A DNA stretch of 64,000 nt from Cyanobacteria bacterium SIG31 (GCA_015152465.1 SUTX01000011.1:1-64000), one strand, 5' to 3'. Shown: positions 8,071 to 20,833, counted from the first letter of the stretch. Numbers and translations: made by a program. Notes: a model not told the origin generated them from the sequence alone.

Positions 8071-8898
8071 ATGTTAACTAATATTGAGTTAGAATCTTTA
8101 AAAAAATCTGCACTTAATGTAAGAAGAAATATTTTAAAAATGATTCATTCCGCAAAGTCTGGACACCCAGGTGGTTCGTTATCTGGTGCTGATATTTTGA
8201 CTGTTTTGTATCTGAAATGCTTAAATATTCCAAAAGACTGGGATTTATCAAATGAATATGAAAATCGTGATAGATTTATATTGTCGAAAGGACATGCCTC
8301 TCCTTTATTATATTCTGTTCTTGCAGAAAAAGGTTTAATTAGTGAAGATGAACTTATTACATTTAGAAAGTACGGGTCTAAATTGCAAGGGCACCCAGCT
8401 AGAGGTTATGTAGCTGGTGTTGAAGCTTCGACTGGGTCTTTAGGGCAGGGATTGTCTCTAGGTTGCGGTATTGCTATGGGATTAAAACTCGATAATAATA
8501 ATGCTAAAGTTGTAGTTTATTTAGGTGATGGTGAATTACAAGAAGGCTCTTGCTGGGAAGCTTTTATGCAAGCTGGGCATAGAAGTCTTGATAATTTAAT
8601 AGCAATCATAGATAGAAATAAATTACAAATTGATGGCTGTACTGAAGATGTAATGTCTTTAGGTGATGTAGCGATGAAAATAAAAGAATTTGGTTGGGAA
8701 ACAGCAGAAATCAATGGACATGATATAAATGAGATTTATGAAACTATTGAAAAGGCAAAAAAATCTCAAAAACCATATGCTATTATTGCAAATACTATAA
8801 AAGGTAAAGGGGTTTCTTTTATGGAGAACCAAGCTGGTTGGCATGGGAAAGCTCCAAATGATGAGCAACTTGCACAAGCTTTAGAGGAGTTAAAATAA
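8071..8898 (+). CDS. transketolase, N-terminal subunit
   Basis: Thiamine-diphosphate-binding half of a split transketolase (pentose phosphate pathway). The 275 residues contain [13 protein letters not shown] near the N-terminus, KGHASPLLY, and the ThDP/Mg motif GDGELQEG followed by [11 protein letters not shown]. The C-terminal pyrimidine-binding half, which normally follows in split systems, is not adjacent and not in this window. The SD AGGAG at 8059-8063 overlaps the stop of the glycosyltransferase. An out-of-frame ATG at 8067 is ignored. Its stop overlaps the next start (TAATG). Confidence 0.93.
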   Translation: MLTNIELESLKKSALNVRRNILKMIHSAKSGHPGGSLSGADILTVLYLKCLNIPKDWDLSNEYENRDRFILSKGHASPLLYSVLAEKGLISEDELITFRKYGSKLQGHPARGYVAGVEASTGSLGQGLSLGCGIAMGLKLDNNNAKVVVYLGDGELQEGSCWEAFMQAGHRSLDNLIAIIDRNKLQIDGCTEDVMSLGDVAMKIKEFGWETAEINGHDINEIYETIEKAKKSQKPYAIIANTIKGKGVSFMENQAGWHGKAPNDEQLAQALEELK

Positions 8899-9101
8899 TG
8901 AAAACATGTCCTTTTTCATCGAATAGAGAATGTAACGCAGCTTGCCCGTTATTTATTTCTCCTGAGGATTTGAATGAATTTGTAAGAGCAAGGCTTTGTT
9001 CTATAGGTGTTGTTGATAAAGAAAATGGTGGTTGTTCGTTAAGAATATTGGCATTAAGTCAAAGTCGGGCCATATTTGAAAATACTAAAACAAGAGGTTA
9101 A
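8898..9101 (+). CDS. small cysteine-rich protein linked to the transketolase half
   Basis: 67 residues; no recognised family. Five cysteines (positions 4, 12, 16, 32 and 45 or so) with a C-x7-C-x3-C cluster near the N-terminus could bind iron-sulfur or zinc. The start overlaps the transketolase stop by one base, which argues for translational coupling and for a real gene. It is followed directly by a strong terminator. Confidence 0.7.
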   Translation: MKTCPFSSNRECNAACPLFISPEDLNEFVRARLCSIGVVDKENGGCSLRILALSQSRAIFENTKTRG

Positions 9102-9102
9102 T

Positions 9103-9130
9103 AAAAAAGGACTTATTTAAGTCCTTTTTT
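9103..9130. terminator. bidirectional Rho-independent terminator
   Basis: AAAAAAGGACTTA (9103-9115) and TAAGTCCTTTTTT (9118-9130) form a perfect stem with a 2-3 base loop and T-runs on both strands. It serves the converging 7341-9101 and 14454-9129 operons and overlaps the stop codon of the minus-strand gene. Confidence 0.92.
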
Positions 9131-9560
9131 ACACTTTAGAATCAGAATTTGCTACTGTATCTTGCTCTGTTTGTTGTTTCTCTTGTGCTTTATATTTTAA
9201 TTCAGCTTCTCTAGCTTTTAACATAGCCTGAAGTATAGGGTCTTCTAATGATTGTTTTTTTATGTCAGCAAAAACAGCTTTTAATTCTTCTTCTGATAGG
9301 CCCTGTGGAGATTTCATGCATACAACAACACGTTCTTTTCTGAAGACAAAATATGCAGCAAGAATGATTCCCCAAAGCAATAAACCTTGAAATAATCCAA
9401 TCGTTGGAATTGAAGGAGTATAGCTTACAATATAATTCCAAGTAAGCATACTAAGCCATCCTGGGAATACGATGAATCCTGCTGCTAAGCAACAAACTAC
9501 AAATCCTGCTATAATTAAACCTTTTATACCTTTTATTTGTATTACATTCATTTTTTTCAT
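9129..9560 (-). CDS. small membrane protein with two transmembrane segments
   Basis: 143 residues; no recognised family. Two hydrophobic helices (about 14-38 and 55-72) are followed by a soluble, charged, Gln/Glu-rich C-terminal helix containing SEEELKAVFADIKKQ. It is the last gene of the heptose kinase/ligA operon, 16 bases after ligA, with the SD AGAGG. Its function is unknown. The position after envelope genes makes an inner-membrane accessory role possible. Confidence 0.75.
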   Translation of the reverse strand: MKKMNVIQIKGIKGLIIAGFVVCCLAAGFIVFPGWLSMLTWNYIVSYTPSIPTIGLFQGLLLWGIILAAYFVFRKERVVVCMKSPQGLSEEELKAVFADIKKQSLEDPILQAMLKAREAELKYKAQEKQQTEQDTVANSDSKV

Positions 9561-9576
9561 CTAAGACTAACCTCTT

Positions 9577-12871
<3,295 letters not shown>

Positions 12872-12897
12872 CCCCAAGCCTCTAATCCTGTTAAAAA

Positions 12898-13422
12898 CTA
12901 ACTTATATTTTCGTTATCTCCAGCATTATTAATATTAATTTCGCTTGAAACTCTAACATCAGAAATTATACCATTTAGTTTATACGAATGTCCCTCTAAT
13001 GTGATTGGCAAGCCCATTTTAATTTTATTACCACCTACTACAGCACCATCCTTTGTTATTTTTGCAGTATCAGATATTGTAATAATTGCGTCAAAAACTG
13101 CTGGCTGTGTTGGGTCATTAACCAATGTGAGTTTAGAATTTGGGGCGTAAATTTTTCTTGGTTGAGAAGTTACTTCTATAACTTCTAGTTCAGTATAAGG
13201 AACGTTCCTTATGGTAATAAAAGTTTTGTCTTTTACCTTTATTGGAAATTCTGTTGCTGTGACTGTTACTCCCCTCAAGAAAACTTGAAAAGTTATTTGT
13301 GAAGTAGCTTCTATTTGTTTATCAGCAGTTTGTCTAAAGTGTTTTGCTGTAAAAAGTCCTACAAATAGCGCTACAATAACACCTGTAATAATTATTAAAT
13401 CAACAAAATTAAATTTTTTCAT
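12898..13422 (-). CDS. DUF4330-like membrane-anchored protein
   Basis: About 174 residues: one N-terminal transmembrane helix directly after a short basic start (KKFNFVDLIIITGVIVALFV), then a beta-rich periplasmic part. The layout resembles DUF4330 proteins of cyanobacteria and clostridia, an assignment from memory of the family. The upstream TTG at 13434 is rejected: GGAG lies 7 bases before the ATG at 13422. It sits between the heptose kinase and the O-antigen-ligase-like gene, so a part in surface-glycan assembly is plausible. Confidence 0.7.
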   Translation of the reverse strand: MKKFNFVDLIIITGVIVALFVGLFTAKHFRQTADKQIEATSQITFQVFLRGVTVTATEFPIKVKDKTFITIRNVPYTELEVIEVTSQPRKIYAPNSKLTLVNDPTQPAVFDAIITISDTAKITKDGAVVGGNKIKMGLPITLEGHSYKLNGIISDVRVSSEININNAGDNENIS

Positions 13423-13434
13423 TTTTAGCTCCAA

Positions 13435-14454
13435 TTATACTTCTAAATTTATTTCATTTGGTATTGCAGAAAGAATCTCTTCTATATTTGTAGTTGCGCA
13501 ACCAAATTGTTTAATAACAATGCCCGCCGCAATGTTACCTATTATAGCTGCATATACTGGTTCTGCACCAATAGCTAATGCTAGTGTATAAGTTGCAGTA
13601 ACTGTATCACCAGCCCCAGTTACGTCAAAAACTTTGGACTTATTAAAAACAGGTATGTGCGTATACTTGTTGTTTTTTTCAATAACAACCATACCTTCTG
13701 AACCACAGGTAATTAGTATGCTGTTCGCATTTGTTTCTTCAATAATTCTATTGCCGGCTTTTAAAAAGTCTTCTTTAGTTTTTAAATAGAAGCCAACATG
13801 CTTTTGTGTATCTGGTAGGTTGGGTGTCATTGAATATGTACCATTGTAACGGTTTAAATCTTTTTGTGCGTCCACGATGACTTTTTTGGAATATTTTTTT
13901 GCAGTATTAATAACTGTTTTTATAACATTGTCAGATAATGTTCCAATATGATAATCCGATAGAATTATTGCATCATAATTGGGAATTAACCTCTCAACCT
14001 CTTTGATAAGTTTGTCTTCAGTTTCCTTTGGGATAGGAGCATTTGTTTGTCTATCAATTCTTACAATTTGCTGTGTAATTGAATGAGAACAAGAACCAGA
14101 AATTCTAGTTTTAGTGATTGTTTTACGCTCATTATCTTTAATTAAAGAAGAACAATCTATATTTGCCTCCTCAAAAGCCTTCTTTAGATCATCAGCTTGA
14201 TAATCATTCCCTATAACGCCAACTACGCTAACTTTACCGTTATTAATTGTAGACACGTTATGTGCTGCGTTAGATGCACCGCCAAGTATATGTTTAGTAT
14301 GTGTGTGTTGTAAGATAAGAACTGGCGCCTCTCTTGAAATCCGCTCAGTATCTCCATAAACCATTTCATCTAGCGCCAAGTCTCCGACAACTAATATCTT
14401 GGCATTATTTAACTTTTTAATTAAATCTTTTAATTTGTTTAAATCTGCTTTCAT
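13435..14454 (-). CDS. heptose 7-phosphate kinase (HldE/RfaE kinase domain)
   Basis: PfkB/ribokinase-family sugar kinase, most like the N-terminal kinase half of HldE, which phosphorylates D-glycero-D-manno-heptose 7-phosphate for lipopolysaccharide core synthesis. Key segments are ILVVGDLALDEMVYG, the ISREAPVLI segment specific to RfaE kinases, HILGGASNAAHNV and the catalytic DVTGAGDT loop. The protein is 339 residues and lacks the nucleotidyltransferase half, so this is the separate-kinase form. First gene of the operon, with the SD AAGAGAGA. Confidence 0.88.
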   Translation of the reverse strand: MKADLNKLKDLIKKLNNAKILVVGDLALDEMVYGDTERISREAPVLILQHTHTKHILGGASNAAHNVSTINNGKVSVVGVIGNDYQADDLKKAFEEANIDCSSLIKDNERKTITKTRISGSCSHSITQQIVRIDRQTNAPIPKETEDKLIKEVERLIPNYDAIILSDYHIGTLSDNVIKTVINTAKKYSKKVIVDAQKDLNRYNGTYSMTPNLPDTQKHVGFYLKTKEDFLKAGNRIIEETNANSILITCGSEGMVVIEKNNKYTHIPVFNKSKVFDVTGAGDTVTATYTLALAIGAEPVYAAIIGNIAAGIVIKQFGCATTNIEEILSAIPNEINLEV

Positions 14455-14539
14455 ATCAATCTCTCTTATGATTGCTAATAATCAAAATATCATATATAAT
14501 AATATCATAAAAATAAAAAGAGGGCTTGTAGGAATTAGA

Positions 14540-15397
14540 ATGAGTGAAGGCAATAATATACCACAAACTGATAATGTATATAGCGCAAACGATGCTCTAG
14601 ATATCAATGAATTAGCATCTCTTAATGATGATATTTCACCAGAATTTATTGAACAGCTTCAGAATCAGCTTGTTGCAAATACTAAAGGTTTTTCTGCTGC
14701 AACTTCTGATGCAGATTTGTTTGAAGAAGTTCCAACTGGAAATTCAGAAAACATTTCAACTACTCCAGTTCCTAGAATAAGTATTGATGATAATATTGAC
14801 GATAATTTTATAAAAAAATACAAGGCAAAGTTAAATAAACAACAAGTTGCTGAGTCTACTAATGATACTGATAAACAAAAGGATGATTCTGTTGACTCTG
14901 CGAAAAATAATATTTCAGAACCAAAACAAGAAAAAAATACTGAAGCAAAGAGCCCTAAAATCAATAATGAAATTGAAAGCCTTACAGCTGGGAATATTAT
15001 TGAGAAACCGATTGTAAAGGAGCAAATCTCATATAATGACAGTCTCGATTTTCTTGATGAAAATGTAAAATATTCAAAATATGTTATTTATATTGATCCA
15101 GAAAATACAGATTTTATTGAAGGTTTAACTGTAAAAGAACGCAAAAATTTAATAAATAAAATTTTAAGAGAACAAGATGATATTGCAATAACAAAAAAAC
15201 GTCTTAGCTTTTTCCAAACTGTAGTGAAGCATGCTATTGTTGCTATTATCACAATTTCAATATCAATACCAGTTGTATATTGGACGATTAATGCTTCTTT
15301 AGAGGCAACTATTAACAACCATAGACGTTCTCAAAAAATATTTAAAACTCTATATAGAGAAAAAGGGAAAATTAAATCTAAGCAGTCAATTAATTAG
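14540..15397 (+). CDS. single-pass membrane protein with long disordered cytoplasmic part
   Basis: 285 residues; no recognised family. The first 190 or so residues are Asn/Asp/Ser/Glu-rich and probably disordered. A folded patch (SKYVIYIDPENTDFIEGLT, KERKNLINKILREQ) follows, then one transmembrane helix (about 235-257) and a short basic tail. The frame is open upstream to 14399 inside the divergent kinase gene, but the ATG at 14540 has AGGA 6 bases before it. Its last 8 bases overlap the converging 15390-16100 gene. Confidence 0.75.
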   Translation: MSEGNNIPQTDNVYSANDALDINELASLNDDISPEFIEQLQNQLVANTKGFSAATSDADLFEEVPTGNSENISTTPVPRISIDDNIDDNFIKKYKAKLNKQQVAESTNDTDKQKDDSVDSAKNNISEPKQEKNTEAKSPKINNEIESLTAGNIIEKPIVKEQISYNDSLDFLDENVKYSKYVIYIDPENTDFIEGLTVKERKNLINKILREQDDIAITKKRLSFFQTVVKHAIVAIITISISIPVVYWTINASLEATINNHRRSQKIFKTLYREKGKIKSKQSIN

Positions 15398-16100
15398 TTT
15401 TTTCTTCTGTTTTTTTAGTTTCTTTAGGCTCACCTAACACTCTATTTGCAATGCCTGCACCTACTTTGTATCCAGCAATTGATGCTAGTGCAAAAAGAAG
15501 ACCTTTCGCTGCACCAGGAGCGTATTTCAACCATTTGCAAGTTTGGGCTCTGTGGTTAAATGCTTGTTTAAGATTTTGATAATCACACATTGCATTTAAT
15601 TGTTTTTCAAATAGAGGACTTCTTGCTATAGTTTTACCATTTTTAGTATATGGTAGTCCTAAAATACTTTTAGCTGCCGCTTCAGCTCCAAACATTGTAG
15701 TTAATGCCAAAGATTCTCTAGCTAAAGTATCAACTTTATCTTCTGAACCAAGAACTTTAATACCACTTGTCACACAAATAACTGGGTTTATATTATTTGC
15801 CGTAAAGTTTAATACTTTGCTGAAGCCATTTGCAACTTTACTAGTTTTTGAGAGGTTTTTTATAACTTCCGCTGCTCCTTTTGTAGTTTGTTCAAACTCA
15901 GGGTTGCTTATTATAGCAGCAGCTTTAACTGCTCTTCCGCCTTTTAAAATTTGTCCTGCTGCAATATTTAAGTTTGCAAGGCCATAAATTGGATTTTCAT
16001 CAATAGCATCAACACCTCTTGATGCTCTTCTAACTGAGAAGATTGCATTTGAAGCGATTGCTGGAGTAAATAATGCTAATGCTGCTAGTCCTGTTGACAT
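15390..16100 (-). CDS. hypothetical Ala/Gly-rich protein
   Basis: 236 residues; no recognised family. It is helical and moderately hydrophobic, with a first segment (LAALALFTPAIASNAIF) that could be a signal or membrane helix. Internal repeats of Ala/Lys-rich helices follow, then a C-terminal hydrophobic helix (GAAKGLLFALASIAGYKVGAG) and a charged tail. AAAGG lies 7 bases before the ATG. It is probably a lineage-specific membrane-associated protein. Its tone resembles the larger hypothetical protein at 37849, but no clear alignment was made. Confidence 0.7.
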   Translation of the reverse strand: MSTGLAALALFTPAIASNAIFSVRRASRGVDAIDENPIYGLANLNIAAGQILKGGRAVKAAAIISNPEFEQTTKGAAEVIKNLSKTSKVANGFSKVLNFTANNINPVICVTSGIKVLGSEDKVDTLARESLALTTMFGAEAAAKSILGLPYTKNGKTIARSPLFEKQLNAMCDYQNLKQAFNHRAQTCKWLKYAPGAAKGLLFALASIAGYKVGAGIANRVLGEPKETKKTEEKTN

Positions 16101-16206
16101 CTTTTAACCTTTACACACTATAGTTATACTACAATTATATAAAGTATTTTTGTTAATAAAAATTGCGTAAAACATTTAAATTTTAACAAAATGTTACAAA
16201 AATTAA

Positions 16207-17553
16207 CTAGAGCTCTTCGCTACTATTAACAGGCTCTTGCGAAGGTTCTTTGTATAGTTTGAGCTTTGTTATTCTAGCGCCATCAATTTCATTAACAGTA
16301 AAAGTAAATCCATTAAAAGAAACAGTATCTCCAATATCAGCGATTCTGCCTAGCAATTTAACTACTAAGCCTGCTATTGTTTCGACATCATCTTCTTCGA
16401 ATTGAGTTCCATCTAGGTCAAAAAATTCAACCAATTCATCAATTCTCATCATTGCGTTAGCAATATATGTATTTTCATCAATTTCTTTTATAGCAGTTTC
16501 TTCTTCTTCGTCAAACTCGTCTTGAACCTCTCCTATAATCTCTTCAAGAACATCTTCTAGTGAAATAAGCCCAGAGGTACCTCCAAATTCATCAATAACA
16601 ACTGCTACTTGACTATGAGATTTTTTGAATTCAATAATTAAATTATCTAATGTCATTGTTTCCGGTACTAGTAATATTGGGCGAATAAGTTTTTCTATTG
16701 AATAGTTTTCGTTAGAAAAAGATAAAGAATATAAATCTTTCACATGAACAAAACCGAGAATTTTATCAATGTTTTCTTCATACACGGGATATCTCGTATA
16801 TTGATTATCTAAAGCGAATTTTGTCAATTCTTCATATGTTATATCGTTAGGAATACATATCATGTCTGTTCTTGGTATCATGACTTGTTTAGCCATTAAG
16901 TCTGAGAATTTAAACATGTTATGGAGCATTTCAGCTTCTGTTTCATTTAAAACACCTTCGTTGTAGCTTGCATCTACTAACATGTCTAATTCTTCTGTAG
17001 AGTGAACTAATGATGCATCGTCATTTGAAACATTAAATGCACATAGAATCTTGTCGCTACTAATCATTAATAACCACACGAAAGGTTTAAATAATGTTAT
17101 AAACAAGTCCATTGGGGCAGCCACCCATAACGCTAATTTATCTGGATGTGTTAAAGCTAAGCATTTTGGAAGTTGTTCCCCTAATAACACATGGAAGTAT
17201 GTAACCACGATAAATGATATTGGTACTGCAATTACATGAGCCGTTAGCGTTGTGCTTAGGAATGGTAAATATTTTATTACTGGCAAGATTAGTTGAACAA
17301 TAGTTGCTTCTGCAACCCAACCTAGAGCAATACTAGCAATTGTCACACCTAATTGTGCAGCTGCAAGCATTTTATTTGTATTATTAACCAATTTCAAAGC
17401 TCTTTTAGCGTTAAAATTTCCTTCGTTACAGAGTTGTTCTAATCGTGTTTTTCTAACCTTTACTAGAGCAAATTCTGCAGCTACAAAAAATCCATTGATA
17501 AAAAGTAAAAAAGCTATTACAAAAATATTAATAAATATGTCCGACAGACTCAT
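16207..17553 (-). CDS. CorC/HlyC-type DUF21 and CBS-domain membrane protein
   Basis: 448-residue transporter-like protein of the CNNM/CorB-CorC group, linked to magnesium or other divalent-cation efflux. A DUF21 transmembrane domain at the N-terminus (FLLFINGFFVAAEFALVKVRKTR) is followed by two CBS domains (MIPRTDMICIP..., VIDEFGGTSGLISLEDVLEEIIGEVQDEFD) and a C-terminal CorC_HlyC domain. All parts appear complete. It stands alone between hypothetical genes and is divergent from the DUF3326 gene. Confidence 0.9.
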   Translation of the reverse strand: MSLSDIFINIFVIAFLLFINGFFVAAEFALVKVRKTRLEQLCNEGNFNAKRALKLVNNTNKMLAAAQLGVTIASIALGWVAEATIVQLILPVIKYLPFLSTTLTAHVIAVPISFIVVTYFHVLLGEQLPKCLALTHPDKLALWVAAPMDLFITLFKPFVWLLMISSDKILCAFNVSNDDASLVHSTEELDMLVDASYNEGVLNETEAEMLHNMFKFSDLMAKQVMIPRTDMICIPNDITYEELTKFALDNQYTRYPVYEENIDKILGFVHVKDLYSLSFSNENYSIEKLIRPILLVPETMTLDNLIIEFKKSHSQVAVVIDEFGGTSGLISLEDVLEEIIGEVQDEFDEEEETAIKEIDENTYIANAMMRIDELVEFFDLDGTQFEEDDVETIAGLVVKLLGRIADIGDTVSFNGFTFTVNEIDGARITKLKLYKEPSQEPVNSSEEL

Positions 17554-17619
17554 ATACTCTCAAATACCTTAAATCTATACCTATAATTTTACATCAGAGT
17601 ATAATATTTTGCAATATTG

Positions 17620-17649
17620 TAGACTCTTTTTTATAACTTGTAATATAAT
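17620..17649 (+). promoter_or_regulatory. promoter giving a predicted leaderless transcript
   Basis: TATAAT at 17644-17649 ends 6 bases before the ATG at 17656. A TAGACT at 17620-17625 is the nearest -35 candidate (18-base spacer). No Shine-Dalgarno sequence is present. Confidence 0.6.
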
Positions 17650-17655
17650 TTAACT

Positions 17656-18600
17656 ATGAAATTAGGTGCATTTATAATTCCAACAGGTATTGGAGCTTCG
17701 ATTGGCGGTTTCGCTGGTGATGCTAGTAAATGGGCACGCAAAATTGCAAAAAAAACTAAACTAATAGTAAATCCAAATGTTGTAAATGCGGCTTGCTTTT
17801 CTGGTATATCTGACAACATGCTTTATGTTGAAGGTTATACTTTAGATGAGTTTTTTAAGGGAAATGCTAATTTACAAGAAGCTTTTAATAATAAAATAGG
17901 AGTTGTTTTTGATAAGGCAATACCTACTGACATCTTGAATATTCATATTAATACAATTAATGCAGTAAAAACTGTTTATGATATTGATATTTTAGATTAT
18001 GAGATTACTGAAGATGAAGTAGGTGTAAATTTTTATATAGATAATTCAGGTATTTCTACTGGTAATATTAAAAATTTAGAAACGCTTAAAAATACCGCTC
18101 AAAAATTAATAAACAAAGGATGTAATGCGATTGCTATTGTTTGCCATTTTCATGAAGAACAAGGGGACGAATATTCAAATGGTGTTGGAGTTGATCCGGT
18201 AGGTGGCGTAGAAGCAATAATTTCTCATTATATTTCAAAAGAATTTAAAATACCTTGTGCTCATGCCCCAGCGTTTAGTAATGTAGAGATATCAACTAAA
18301 CTAGTTGATTCAAGATGCTCTGCGGAATACATAACGCCAACATATTTACCTTGTATACTTTTAGGTTTGAATAATGCACCTCAAATATCAAATACTAAGG
18401 GATATTCTGTTGAAGATATAGATTTTGTTATAGTACCTTACAATGCACTCGGTGGAATCCCTGTACTAGAGGCAGCAAGACGCAATAAAAGAATTTTTGC
18501 TATTGCGGAAAATCATACTGTTTTAAACGTAACTAGTAAAAAATTAGGTATAAAATGTGATATAATTAAGACATATGAAGATTTATTGGAGCATATATGA
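17656..18600 (+). CDS. DUF3326 domain protein
   Basis: 314 residues of unknown biochemical function. The start, with IPTGIGASIGGFAGDASKWA, then NPNVVNAACF and MLYVEGYTLDEF, matches the DUF3326 family, which I know mainly from cyanobacteria. The closing segments (NALGGIPVLEAARRNKRIFAIAEN) also fit. It appears to be translated from a leaderless message and overlaps the prepilin gene by 4 bases (ATGA), so the two are probably co-translated. It is one of the clearest cyanobacterial-lineage markers of the window. Confidence 0.82.
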   Translation: MKLGAFIIPTGIGASIGGFAGDASKWARKIAKKTKLIVNPNVVNAACFSGISDNMLYVEGYTLDEFFKGNANLQEAFNNKIGVVFDKAIPTDILNIHINTINAVKTVYDIDILDYEITEDEVGVNFYIDNSGISTGNIKNLETLKNTAQKLINKGCNAIAIVCHFHEEQGDEYSNGVGVDPVGGVEAIISHYISKEFKIPCAHAPAFSNVEISTKLVDSRCSAEYITPTYLPCILLGLNNAPQISNTKGYSVEDIDFVIVPYNALGGIPVLEAARRNKRIFAIAENHTVLNVTSKKLGIKCDIIKTYEDLLEHI

Positions 18601-19343
18601 TTAAGAATTTAAATAAGGGCTTTTCTCTAGCAGAATTACTAATTGCAATGGGTATTATTGCAATTATCTCTGTAATGGGTATTACAATTAGTAAAAAAGG
18701 AGTGGAAAAGGCTTATAGCTATTATGTGTACAATGCTTATAAATCCTTATCTATTGCTTTTGCTGATGCTGGTAAAGATTTTTCTCAAATTGCAAAGATA
18801 TTAAATGCTACTTATACAAAAACACCCTCAAGCTCTGGTGGTAATATATATGATATAAAGGCAAAAAATAATGTTTCATATTTTATTGACGACTCATCTC
18901 AATATTTTTATGATATTTTAATTATCGTTCCTAGTGAAAGGTGGATTGATCAAAATGGTAACGTACAAAACTCCAAAAGTTACTATTTTGTACTTGATAA
19001 AGATTATCCAGAATATGGAATTATTCCTATAGATTTGTTAAATAGAGCCGATTTGCTTCCTTTTACAATTGAAGACGGGGAAACGGCAAAATTTGTACAA
19101 CGAATTTCAGAGGACAATTCTGGAAATATTTCAACCTCCTCTCCATCATATTTACATATTTTAAAATCTAAACGACAAATTTATTCATATAAAGAAGCTT
19201 TTTGTAAAACAATTGGTGTATATGATTCCAACAGAGTTTCTTCTGTAACTGGTGAATCACCAATTCCTGCTTGTACTGGTATTTCTGGTATTGGAACTAC
19301 TAACGCAGGTATAAAATCCTTAGATCCAAGAAAGATTTACTAA
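18597..19343 (+). CDS. type IV pilin-like prepilin
   Basis: 248 residues. The N-terminus has the class III signal: a short basic leader ending in Gly8, then mature FSLAELLIAMGII with Glu at mature position 5 and a long hydrophobic helix, as in type IV pilins and pseudopilins processed by PilD. The globular part is not recognised. It is larger than a minor pseudopilin and ends with a Cys pair region (FCKTIGVY and PACTGISG) that could form a disulfide. Coupled by ATGA overlap to the DUF3326 gene. Confidence 0.85.
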   Translation: MIKNLNKGFSLAELLIAMGIIAIISVMGITISKKGVEKAYSYYVYNAYKSLSIAFADAGKDFSQIAKILNATYTKTPSSSGGNIYDIKAKNNVSYFIDDSSQYFYDILIIVPSERWIDQNGNVQNSKSYYFVLDKDYPEYGIIPIDLLNRADLLPFTIEDGETAKFVQRISEDNSGNISTSSPSYLHILKSKRQIYSYKEAFCKTIGVYDSNRVSSVTGESPIPACTGISGIGTTNAGIKSLDPRKIY

Positions 19344-19358
19344 TAAAAATTAAAAATA

Positions 19359-19401
19359 AAAAAAAACGAGGTTAAATTATCAATTTAACCTCGTTTTTTT
19401 A
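19359..19401. terminator. bidirectional Rho-independent terminator
   Basis: AAAAAACGAGGTTAAATT and AATTTAACCTCGTTTTTT form a perfect 18-base stem around ATC, with A- and T-runs on either side. It separates the converging pilin and trigger factor genes. Confidence 0.95.
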
Positions 19402-19415
19402 TTTATATTATTTCG

Positions 19416-20708
19416 TTATTTTAGTTTAGCTGTGTTATTTTCAACTAAGAATTGTGTTACTTTCTCGTTTAATGCCTGTTGAGATAAAGCATTGAAAACT
19501 CCTGGAGTTTGAGATAACTGTTTAACCATAGTTTGAGCGTCAATTTGATACATACGGCTAAGCTCAGTCAATTTAGCACTGAAGTCTTCTTGAGATACTG
19601 TGATATTTTCTTCTTTAGCAATTTTATCAATTACAAGAGAATTCTTAACCCTAACTGCAGCATCTTCTTTTAAGCTATTCATTATTTCATTATAGCCTTG
19701 AGCTTCTACAGCTTGTTCCCAAGTGAAGCCTTGCATTTCTAGTTTTTGTTTATATTCAGCAACTAATTGATCAGCTTCTCTATCAATCATGGATTGTTGT
19801 ATTTCAACTTTAGCATCGCTAACAATTTTTTCAAAAATAGCTTTTTCTGAATTAGTTCTATCAATATCAGCTTTTTGGGTGTCTAAGTATTGTTGAATAT
19901 CTGCTTTTAAATCATCAACTGTTTTAAAAGGACCAACTTTTTGAGCAAACTCATCGTTTAATTCAGGTAAAACTTTTGTTTTGATTTCATTAATTTTGCA
20001 TTTGAAAACTGCAGGAGCGCCAGCAAGTTTTTTCTCGTGGTAATCTTCAGGGAATGTAACATTGATTTCAAAATCTTCACCTAAAGGTTTTCCAACTAAT
20101 TGTTCAGCAAAACCTGGAATAAAGCTTGAATTTGCTAAGTCTAGAGTGTAGTTTTTAGCATCACCATGCTCAATTTTTTCTCCATTTGCAAATCCTTCAA
20201 AATCAAAAACTACTATATCGTTTGCTTCTGATTTTCTATCAGTAACAACAACAGTCGTAGCGGACTGTTCTAGAAGATTATCTAGAGACTTTTGAAAAGC
20301 GTCTTCAGGTGTTTTATATTCATCAACTTTAACTGTGACACCTTTGTATTCACCAAGTGTAACCTCTGGTCTTAATTCAATTTTAGCTACAATTTTTAAA
20401 TTTTCGCCAACTTTGAAATCGTATGATTCAACATATGGCTGGGCTACTACATCAAATTCATTTTCTCTAATTACATCAGAAAATATTTTAGGCAATGCAC
20501 TTTCTAAAGCTTCGTGCTTAATTCTTTCTTCTCCAATATGTTGTTCAACAATATTTCTTGGAGCCTTTCCTTTTCTAAAACCAGGAATATTAACATATTG
20601 AGCTAATCTTCTAGCTGCATTGTTGTAATATTCAATAGCTTCTTTGGCTGGAAGTTCTATGTCGACTTTTACAACATTACCTTCAAGTTTTTCAATTTTT
20701 GTTTCCAT
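19416..20708 (-). CDS. tig: trigger factor, ribosome-associated chaperone and prolyl isomerase
   Basis: Binds the ribosome exit site at L23 and holds nascent chains. The 430 residues contain the N-terminal ribosome-binding domain with the signature FRKGKAPRN (normally GFRKGKAPR, seen as PGFRKGKAPRN), an FKBP-type isomerase domain (VVFDFEGFANGEKIEHGDAKNY) and the long helical C-terminal chaperone domain. The frame is open ten codons upstream, but AGAGGA lies 5 bases before the ATG at 20708. It is monocistronic; clpP is elsewhere in this window (56 kb) rather than next to it. Confidence 0.97.
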   Translation of the reverse strand: METKIEKLEGNVVKVDIELPAKEAIEYYNNAARRLAQYVNIPGFRKGKAPRNIVEQHIGEERIKHEALESALPKIFSDVIRENEFDVVAQPYVESYDFKVGENLKIVAKIELRPEVTLGEYKGVTVKVDEYKTPEDAFQKSLDNLLEQSATTVVVTDRKSEANDIVVFDFEGFANGEKIEHGDAKNYTLDLANSSFIPGFAEQLVGKPLGEDFEINVTFPEDYHEKKLAGAPAVFKCKINEIKTKVLPELNDEFAQKVGPFKTVDDLKADIQQYLDTQKADIDRTNSEKAIFEKIVSDAKVEIQQSMIDREADQLVAEYKQKLEMQGFTWEQAVEAQGYNEIMNSLKEDAAVRVKNSLVIDKIAKEENITVSQEDFSAKLTELSRMYQIDAQTMVKQLSQTPGVFNALSQQALNEKVTQFLVENNTAKLK

Positions 20709-20778
20709 TTTTATCCTCTTTCTTTGTTTTTTAAACAATTTATACCTATACGCTACAATAAACAGGCTAAAAATGCAA

Positions 20779-20815
20779 TAAAAAAAGGCGTTGAAGTTTA
20801 TTCAACCCCTTTTAA
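20779..20815 (-). terminator. Rho-independent terminator of the NarL-type regulator gene
   Basis: On the minus strand, AAAAGGGGTTGAA pairs with TTCAACGCCTTTT (one mismatch) around TAAAC and is followed by a T-run. Confidence 0.85.
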
Positions 20816-20833
20816 TTATATTGAATGCAGTTG

